Both the position numbers and the translations under genes were made by a program. Below, in pieces: positions 56,286 to 64,000 of a stretch of 64,000 nucleotides of DNA. Numbering within the stretch: position 1 is the first letter of the stretch; every line of letters starts with the position of its first letter. Origin of the DNA: Sarcophilus harrisii (taxonomy: Eukaryota > Chordata > Mammalia > Dasyuromorphia > Dasyuridae); the NCBI RefSeq assembly GCF_902635505.1, contig NC_045429.1, forward strand, positions 35,410,257 through 35,474,256. The letters are read 5' to 3'. Below the pieces are notes generated by a model, which saw nothing but the letters and a program-made list of their open reading frames with translations, was not told where the DNA came from and did no database searches.

Positions 56286-57842
56286 AATCTTAGGGGCAAT
56301 GGCATTTGTTCTTGCTGGAAGAAGGAAGAAACTATAAAGTTTGCCAGCATCCCAGGGTCTACATCAGCTGGCAAGGGAACTGTTCACAAACAGGAAAGGA
56401 TGAATTCCCAGAATAGTCCAGGTAAATTATAGTTGCCAGCCTGGGGATAAATATAGAGGGAGTGCTAGCACATCCTCTAGATCCCCATTTCTATGTGGAT
56501 GCCACCGAGGAGCACCCTGCTCATTCGTGGGTGGGGGTTGAGGCATGGAAAGCAGGAATAGCCCTTCTTCTGGGTCTCCTTGGGTTCTGGACTCTACATG
56601 GGAAAACTGCTACTTGAGCAGTAGTTGTTTTTGATTGTTCATTCATGTCCCATTCCTCAAGATCCCATAGACCAGCTGTCTATAGTTTTCTTAGCAAAGA
56701 TACCAGAGTAGTTTAGCATTTAGTTCTTCAGTGGATCATCGGTTAGCCAGTGCACATTATCACCAGCACAAGACAGTGATCCAGGTGATAAAGAACAGTT
56801 TGAACAAATTCATTAAGAACAGTCCAAACTAAATCTTTTAAAATATGAGCATGGAAAGCAGGAGGAGAAATAACACTAGACTGCATCTAAATTACCTTTA
56901 AAGAGGTATTACCTTATTTAAGCCACACAAGAACCCAGTGAAGCCGGCACTTTGCTATTATGTCCAGTGCACAGATGAGGAACCTGATGTGCAGAAACAT
57001 TGCCTGTGGTTACTGTGTAGCTGACAGGATACAAGTCCAGCTTCTCCCGATTCCAGATCCAACCCTATAATCACCTTGCCTTCTGGCCTCAATAAGCTTC
57101 ATGTTAGGGGGCGGCACATCCTGTCCCTTTTCCTTGTGCTTTCCTGATCCAGAACATTCAGGCATTGGCCATTTCTTATTGAAGAGAAATGAGAAAAGTC
57201 TCCATTCATTGTCCTACATCATCTAGTGGGAACCATATTATGTGAGCTCAGGGTGGATACAGAGGCAGCCTGCCCTCCATGGTTGATATGGTAAAGGAAG
57301 TCATGTTCCAAGCTCTGGGAAGTTCCCAAGAGTAAAGATCAGCTATCTACATTAGACTGAAATCCCAGGGCAAAATCCAGGCAAAAAGAATCTTGCCTGG
57401 AAGTCAGACAGAGAAGGTGACTATCCCCACTCCCAGCTTCATATCTTGGCTCCCAGAAATAACAGTAAAGGGCTTTACAGATCTACAATTTGTGTAAGGG
57501 TTGGGTTCGATTGGGCCTCTGGGCATAGGGCCTCCCTTACCTTGAGGGACTGAGAATGCCATTACCTCACTCATTACCTGATCAGTCACTGAGGGGCTGG
57601 TTCTAGATTCCTTTTATCAGGTTAGAATTTGGGGTTCTTGTTCACTATGTGGAAAAGAAGCAACTTCCATCAATGATTTTCTGTAATATGGAGCTCGAGT
57701 TTCCTTGGTGTAATAATATCCTAGGATGACATACTCACTATCACTGCAGCCTACAACAGCTCTGCAATTTATAGTCAGTCTTACAAAGATCGGTGGCTCA
57801 TTGGCAGGTTATGTGTCATATCTAGAGTTAGACAGCCAGGCC
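56286..57842. other. Intergenic stretch with one MIR-like fragment
   Basis: A reversed MIR-like block lies at about 56890-57090 ('cagatgaggaacctgatgtgcagaaac'). The rest shows no supported feature. Confidence 0.4.
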
Positions 57843-58698
57843 ATGTCAGAGATACTATTAATTTATGACTTCTCAATTCCCAAACCAATTCTATCCATTC
57901 TACCATGATCCCAGTGATCAGTACCATGCTACTGTCAAATCAAGAATTCCATAAATTCAAAGGACAAAACAGGAGGCAGGAAATAGAGTAGTAGAAGGAG
58001 TACTGAAGGAGTAATCAGACACCTCAGGATGGATCAAAATCACCCCAAAGTCACTTAGGCAACTCTAAAAAGGAAGAAGCATGAAACACTAATACAAAGC
58101 TATTTATCTCAAAGTATTGCCCAAGATCATCCATGTCTCACACCAACTCATGGCCATGGACATGGCGGACTTGGATCGACATAATGCAAAGAGATATGAT
58201 TATTCCACCAGGTAGAAACTTCCATCATGGGACTTTCAAAGATCAGAAATAGTTTCCCTTGGAGATTAAGAATGCTCCAGGGATCAAGAATAAAGACTTG
58301 GTCAAGATAGCTCAGTGGTACATGGAATAGGGTGCTGGGCCAGCAATCAGGAAGAGTTGTGTTTAAACCCAGAAAGGTTCTGCCTCAGTTTCCTCATCTA
58401 TAAGAATGGACATACTCGTTGTACTTATCTCCCAGGCTTGTCATGGGGAAACATTTATAAAGAGCTTTATATCTCTCAAAACAATACAGAAGATTATTAT
58501 GATTGCCATTATTGTCATCATCATTGTTATCTGTCATCATCAGTTCTGTGTTCCTAAATGTAAAATTTCACAAGCACAGAACAGCCTGTCTTCTGCTGTT
58601 ATTAATCTATAACTCATCTAGGCTGTCTCAGTTGAGAATTATATAAATTCTAAAACATGATTGCTGCCTAAGGGGCTCCTCTGTATTTACAGGTGACC

Positions 58699-58888
58699 AT
58701 GGCATCAGCAGTGTTCATGGAAGCCCCCATATGTCTGGTAGAAAACATTGATGAAGAGCTGAAGTTAAACCCCAAAGCACTACAGATTCTAACTTCAATC
58801 ACCAAGCCAGTGGTGGTGGTAGCTATTGTTGGACTGTGCCGTACTGGGAAATCCTACTTGATGAACCAGCTGGCAGGATCGAACTCAG
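58699..58888 (+). CDS. GBP: GBP gene C exon 2 (start codon, P-loop)
   Basis: 190 nt after TTTACAG (exon begins 58693, six bases of 5' UTR). It ends [11 protein letters not shown] with donor GTAAGTGG. The ATG in ACCATGG is a strong start context. Confidence 0.94.
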
Positions 58889-61800
58889 GTAAGTGGAGTG
58901 TCTTGGCTATGAATGAGAATCTATTTTTGTGTCATTTTTCAATAGTATTTTATTTTCCCAATTTCATATACAGATAGCTTTTGCCATTTCATTTCTGTAA
59001 GATTTTGAGTTCCAATTTTTCCCCTTCCTCTTTTAATTTCTCTCCCCCCCCAAAGGGTTTATACATGTACAATGATTTTAAACATATTTCCACATTAGTT
59101 ACGTTGTGAAAGAAAAATCAGAACAAAAGGGAAAACATGAGCAAAAAGGCAAACAAACAACCAAAAACGTATGGTGCAAATAGTATGCTTTCATTCACAT
59201 TTAGTCTCCATAGTTGTCCCTCTAGATGTGGTTGACATTTTCCATCTTAAGAGTATTAGAACTGTCTTCAATCAATGCATTGCTGAGAAGAGCCAAGTCC
59301 ATCACAGGTCATCAACACACAATCTTGTTACTCTACACAATCTGCCCCTGTTTCTGCTTACTTCACTCAGCCTCAGTTCACCTAAGTCGTCCCAGGCTGT
59401 TCTGAAATCAGCCTGCTCTTGGGGGTCACTTTGGGCAGGTCATTATGCCACAAGGTGAGAGTTGCTATGAAGCAAGTCTGAGACCTGATGAAGGCTTAAA
59501 AATTGGCCCTTCATTCATTGTTGCCTTCCAGTTAGTCCCCAAAAATTTGTTAAATGCCTACTGTATGCTAGAAACTATGCTAAGAGCCCTGGATACAGAT
59601 ATAGATGTGGAATACAGAAAAAGGGAAATCCAAAGCCCTGCAGGAGCTGTCACTCTAATGGGGGAGACAACCTGCAAACAACTGTGTATGAATGGGATCC
59701 ATATACTGTTCCTGGGAGAAAATCCTTAAAGGAAAGGAACTAGCATGAAAGGATCCAGAAAAGCTTCTCATTTAATTGTAGCTTAATTGTAGCTGAGAAT
59801 TGAAAAAAAAAATAGGGAAACCAAAAGGCAGAGAGGAAAAGGAGGAGCATTCCAGGCAGGACAGAAGGGGCCAGGTGGTAGAGGGTCCATCAAAGAGCTA
59901 GACCACACACAAATTTGATATTTGTGAATGAAATTTCCCCAGAATAAGTGTCCACAACATGGAGATCTGTCTGCTCCAGCACTGGAAATGTCTGCATTTC
60001 CTAAAAAAAAAAAAAAACTGGCAAGTGTCCCTGTTGCTGTCTCCTGGCAGTTTGTCTCCTAGAAACTGCCTGTCTTACATCCTGCCAGCCCTGTGTTTGC
60101 TCAGGGTCATGGCTTCTGCTCTGCATTATGTTGGTCTGACAAGGTGGTTGTCAGCCACTCCTGTGATTCATCAGAGCAGGCACATCACAAGGGAGAACCA
60201 TTCTCAGCATATTGATTGTTCTGATAGGCTCACCAATTCAGAGCTAGAAGAGACCACAGGGGACATTTAATTCACCCCCTCCCTTTTTATAACTGAAGAA
60301 ACACAGCCCCAGAGAAGCATAGTGATTATTTACTCAGAGTTACACAGATAGTAAACAACAGAATATTTGAATACAGACCCTGTTACTCCTGAGTCACGGC
60401 TTTCTGCAAGATCCCACATTGGGGCTTTCATTCTAAAATTTATTTATAGTCTAATTAATAGATGCTCTATGCAAAGTGAGGCCTGAACAACATCAACAAG
60501 TTAACTTTCAGAGTTACAGATCAAGGATGTTCCTATTTTAGTGGATTTGGGAGAAAGGTTTTGAGCTACTCTTACCAAGGTCTATTGGGAGGTGATGACC
60601 GAGATCGAGGTGCTACTTTGATTTTCCTGGCATATTTTGACTTTGCTCAGGATGCCTAATGGATTTACTGAGGTTGGATTTTCAGTCTGTCAAGGGCCAA
60701 TTAGTCAACAGTTTTGTCAGGCGGGGAACTCCAACAGGGCCTGGGACCATTCATAACACATCAGGATGCCTTCATATAACACTTCACATTTGCAGGACAA
60801 GAAATGTCCCAACTTTTTCCTTCATCAGCCTTGGGTAGGTAACAAAGTTAGTCATTACCAGACTCCTCCTGGACAAATCCTCTACAAGTTTCCACCACCA
60901 ACCCCCCAAATAAATTTACATAGTCCCAGGAAATAATAGCAGGATGTCATCCATCAGTCACGCCAGCCTGCGTTCCCCTTCCTAAATTTCTCTCTGGGAA
61001 TATGGCAAAGTTCCCTGCTATCAGGAAGCTCTCATGGAACCCGACCTGAACTTTTTTGTTTCTAGGAAACTCCCAGGATGCTACATTGTTCTAAAATATT
61101 TGTAAAGACCTTTCACTCATGTCTTTACATAGTGAGCTGGCATTCCCACAGCAACATTCTTGGTAAGGATTCAAACCCACAAGATTTGGGTATCTCTGGC
61201 TCTCCCACTCAGATCTAGCAAATAATTGTCCAGGGCTCCTGTAGGGTCACCTGCTTTGCTACTGACAAAATTAAGGTAAATCTGGCAAACTAATGAGTAC
61301 AGAAATTATAGAAATCAAATGACAAGGATACTTTAAAAAAATTCAAATAATAACAAAATAAATGCCGACAAAACAATACCTACCCAAACCTAAATGACAG
61401 AAAATAGGAAAAAGAAAGATAAGTTTTCTTAAGAAGAAAATATTTTGGCCTATAAGGGAATGAAGAAAAAGTAGGCTCTTTGTTTAGATGTTTGGTTCAG
61501 GGGTATTCTAGACAAGCCCTCAAAGGGGATAGAATAGTGAACTTGCAGTCAGTAAGATTCAAATTCAAATGTGGACTCACAGGCTGACTTGCAGTAGGAT
61601 TTTAGGCAAGTCACTTAATCTTGATTTGCCACCTTTTCCTCAATTGAAATGTGGACTTAATATTATTTGCCTCCACCCCCCTCCCCATTAGGCAGAGTTG
61701 GTGGAAGGGACCAACTTGCTGACTCAGAATGAAACTGAAACTGGCTTAATTCTAGGAATTCTTCTCATTTCTGGGTTGTGTGTGTGCTGAGAGGCAGGGG

Positions 61801-63774
61801 AGGCTTTAACTGGCCTGTGCTCCCTGCAGGATAGAGACTTTGATTTCCCAAGTAGATCAGTTAGCCTCTGTCACTTCAGGGCTTAGAAAGTATCCTGAGA
61901 GCTGGATGGGGGAGGAGCCCACAGAAAGTCAATGACTTGCCCAGCATTTCATAACTGTCCTGCATCCATTGGTCCATTAGGAGCAATTGCTTCCTTGTTC
62001 TCTGCTAACTCTCCCATGATGCTTTCCTCTCAGCTACTCTATTCTCTATGCTCAGCTTTTTGCTATTGGTCTAAACACTTTGCATCCTTCAGTGTGGCTG
62101 CTACTGTTAAGAAAAAGATGTTTCCATGCACACCAGAAGCTCTCATTGAATTTGTTTACCAGTTTTATCTAAACTTACCCCACAAATCCAATCTCCAAGC
62201 TGTGGGTGGTCTGAATGCAAGAATTCCTCTGGTCCCAGCTGCTGATACTGGGTAATGTGGAACTAGGAAGCAGGAAGACCTGAGTGTGAAAGCTGCTTCC
62301 TGGCTATGTCACCCTGGACTACTAATTTATACATTCCCCCTCCAGTCTCAGTTTCCTCCTCTGTCAAAAGGAGATGTGTAGAGGTCCAGGACTCTGGAAA
62401 AGTATACTTGAACCAAAGATACTTACAGCAGGGACTCAGTGTGACTGATGAGATGATGGTTCTGTAGTTTACATACATTTAGTACTTAGCGTGGTGATAT
62501 AATGGTTCTCTAGTTCACACATATTCAGTATGCTGCAATGATGTAATTGTAATAGGGTATTTAAGAGCTGAGAGGACTGGAAACGAGACATTCCATCTTT
62601 GACCATCACCCTGGTGGCTCTCCTGCCTCCTGCACTCCTCCACTTAGATCAACACTGGGTCAGACTGTAACAGACACACAGACTGTGAAGGAGACAGACT
62701 TTGACTATAAAGACTTTAGACTCTATTCCTGACTATCCTTGTGGTGACTATCCTGCTGAGACCAAGGCCCACCCGGAGGACCTCCAGAAAGCTAACCTGG
62801 ACATTACAGAGATAGAAGAAACACATAGCTTCATGGACTTGGCTCTTTTCAGTAAGAAGGTGATTCAAGGAAATTCCAATAGACTTATGATGCAAAGTGC
62901 CGCCCACATCCAGAGAGAGAACTATGAAAACTGGCTGTAGGTGAAAGCATAACATTTTCACTTTTTTTGTTGCTATTGTTATTTGTTTCCTTCATTTATT
63001 TCCTTTCACCCATTTTCCCCTATTGATCTGTCAAATGTGATAAAAATGGAAATATGTTTAAATCACCTTGCTTGCTCCCTTTGGGGCGGAGGGGAGGGCT
63101 GAGAGAAGAAGAAAATTTTGAAATACAAGGTTTTGCAAAAGTGAATGTGAAAAACTATCTTTGCATATTTTTGGAAAAAATGATATACCATTAAAATTTT
63201 TATTTTTTTTATTTTTTTCCATTAAAATTTTTAAAAAAAGAATTCTGATAATAAATCTAAAAAAAATGCAGAGTTTACAGGATTATTGTAAAGATAGAAG
63301 AACAGAACACTCGTGGATTATGCTATATAAATGCACATAAATGATTCCAGGATTTGGGCTACTGAAGCCTCTAAACTTTCTGTCTCCACTGGGACCTCAT
63401 GTCTCACCTCTCCCTTGCAGGCTTCTCCCTGGGATCCACTGTGCAGTCTGAGACAAAGGGTATCTGGATGTGGTGTCTCCCTCACCCCAGCAAACAGGAC
63501 CATGTCTTAGTTCTGCTTGACACAGAGGGCCTTGGAGATGTAGAAAAGGTAAAAAAAAAAACCATGGCATTCTGCTCACTCAATTGCCCTCCCTAGCTCT
63601 ATGACTTAAGAAGGAGAGAGCTTCCCCCTCCCCTGGGAGCCCCACTGACATCATCTGTTTGTAGGGTGACCCCAGGAATGACTCGTGGATCTTTGCCCTG
63701 GCTGTCCTGCTCAGCAGCACTTTTGTGTACAACAGCATGAACACCATCAACCACCAGGCCTTGGAACAGATGCA
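58699..63774 (+). CDS. GBP: GBP gene C, 5' part (exons 2-4), runs off the window
   Basis: A guanylate-binding protein GTPase, N-terminal part only. Exon 2 is 58699-58888, exon 3 63421-63548 and exon 4 63665-63774; the lengths (190, 128 and 110 nt) and phases equal those of gene B. Seen: [17 protein letters not shown]-loop GLCRTGKS with the R48 position, [30 protein letters not shown] and [18 protein letters not shown]. All G1-G3 residues are kept and no break is seen. Exons 5 onward are beyond 64000, so the tail type is unknown. Intron 2 is 4.5 kb, close to gene B's. Confidence 0.92.
58930..59460 (-). repeat. L1 3' end in intron 2 of gene C
   Basis: Minus-strand L1 tail paralogous to 50800-51250. 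It keeps an extra stretch ('tgctttcattcacatttagtctccatag') missing from D. Confidence 0.7.
59530..59900 (+). repeat. R1 repeat in intron 2 of gene C
   Basis: 'gttaaatgcctactgtatgctagaaactatgc' through 'ggagcattccaggcagg'. It is paralogous to 51335-51680. Confidence 0.6.
60190..61160. other. C-specific block absent from the D copy
   Basis: It includes a SINE/MIR-like part at about 60235-60400 ('gagctagaagagaccacagggg'). The remainder is not recognised. It was either inserted in C or deleted from D. Confidence 0.5.
61720..61742 (+). promoter_or_regulatory. AP-1/IRF composite element plus ISRE in intron 2 of gene C
   Basis: TGACTCA at 61720-61726, a four-base spacer, then GAAACTGAAACT at 61731-61742. 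The first part fits the AP-1/IRF composite (AICE, TGASTCA-N4-GAAA) bound by BATF-JUN-IRF4/8. The second part fits the ISRE core GAAANNGAAACT bound by IRFs and ISGF3. Function is inferred from motif only. Confidence 0.5.
61761..62240. other. No recognisable feature
   Basis: Intron 2 of gene C after the duplicated block; a 107-codon frame here has no family resemblance. Confidence 0.35.
62245..62376 (+). repeat. MIR-like SINE
   Basis: 'gaagacctgagtgtgaaagctgc' and 'ctcagtttcctcctctgtcaaaagg' form the MIR core. The LTR at 62377 interrupts or abuts its 3' end. Confidence 0.6.
62377..62808 (+). mobile_element. Solo LTR fossil related to 26234-26790
   Basis: It shares phrases with the LTR at 26 kb in the same order: 'gtgatataatggttctctagttcac', 'actgtgaaggaga' and 'gagacctccagaaa'-like. 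Six-base flanks GAGATG (62371-62376) and GAGATA (62809-62814) fit a slightly decayed target duplication. It has no internal region and is shorter and more diverged than its relative, so probably older. Confidence 0.65.
62815..63235 (+). repeat. L1 3' end
   Basis: 'catagcttcatggacttggctcttttcag', 'tgcaaagtgccgcccacatccagagagag', the G-rich 'gggcggaggggaggg' and 'tacaaggttttgcaaaagtgaatg' are the L1 3' UTR markers. It ends in A/T-rich tail about 180 bases before exon 3. Confidence 0.75.
63421..63548 (+). CDS. GBP: GBP gene C exon 3 (switch I, DxEG)
   Basis: 128 nt after [29 protein letters not shown], then [12 protein letters not shown]. The donor is GTAAAA. Confidence 0.94.
63665..63774 (+). 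CDS. GBP: GBP gene C exon 4
   Basis: 110 nt after [26 protein letters not shown] and [16 protein letters not shown]. The donor is GTATCC, the same weak sequence as in gene B. Confidence 0.92.
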
Positions 63775-64000
63775 GTATCCTTTCAGAACTTCAAAACATC
63801 CATGATCTCCTTAATGCAGGTGCTCCCTCACGAGGACAAGCTGTACAGAGTTGAAGAGCTGTCCTCACGAGTTACTCTGCCCAGAAATACCCATCACTGG
63901 GTGCTCAACCTTCTGGGGCTCAATGTTCTCAAGCACGATTGGCTGAGCCTTGGATGATAGGCTGGCACTAAACTCAAATTTGGTGGACCATGGTTCAGAT

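Larger units (their letters stand above)
57843..61760. repeat. Segmental duplication, C copy
   Basis: Paralogous to 49699-52630. It carries the intact exon 2 of gene C, the shared MIR (58305-58440), L1 (58930-59460) and R1 (59530-59900), and the AP-1/IRF plus ISRE element near 61720. About 970 bases (60190-61160) have no counterpart in D. Confidence 0.85.

Noticed and set aside
1-64000. CRISPR arrays, tRNA or rRNA genes, bacterial or phage systems
   Set aside because: No spaced direct repeats, clover-leaf genes or prokaryotic operon structure seen. tRNA-like parts belong to SINEs.

Overview
This is a vertebrate nuclear sequence: AT-rich, intron-bearing and packed with interspersed repeats. 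It is almost certainly from a marsupial. The repeat types I recognise by memory (L1 3' ends, a BovB-like RTE LINE, MAR1-type and MIR-type SINEs, a class II-like solo LTR) are the mixture familiar from metatherian genomes. No database search was possible, so species and subfamily names are left open.

The genes are guanylate-binding proteins (GBPs), interferon-inducible dynamin-like GTPases, all on the + strand. From left to right: (A) the 3' end of a GBP of the long, non-prenylated type. Exons 8-11 lie at 8126-8338, 8847-8949, 9568-9761 and 11761-11985, and a second identical last exon lies at 762-986. (B) A complete, intact GBP at 29869-41024 with ten coding exons and 586 codons, ending in the CaaX box CPIL. 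(D) A dead exon 2 at 50567-50755, frameshifted inside the P-loop, with no further exons. (C) A second intact-looking GBP that starts at 58699 (exons 2, 3 and 4 seen) and runs off the right edge.

The left third is dominated by an assembly question. Bases 1-7974 recur almost identically at 11000-18991, and the first copy stops at a run of exactly 100 N (7975-8074). The simplest reading is two overlapping contigs that were not merged, so gene A's last exon is probably counted twice. Inside the copies lies a localised patch (about 3480-4910) with many indels and substitutions.

From 19 to 28 kb the window is intergenic: L1 pieces, a copy of a long repeat family I call R1, a solo LTR with a perfect 6-bp target duplication (26234-26790) and a minus-strand L1 3' end. 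A cluster of ISRE, kB-like and CCAAT motifs at 28115-28300 is a candidate promoter of gene B. From 43 to 49.7 kb there is an L1 ORF2 relic split by an LTR. The 5' part of gene C (57843-61760) is a segmental duplicate of 49699-52630, which created pseudogene D. Both copies carry an intronic composite AP-1/IRF element, and the adjoining ISRE is intact only in C.

I found no RNA genes, CRISPR arrays or non-vertebrate system. The notable content is the GBP cluster and its rearrangements.
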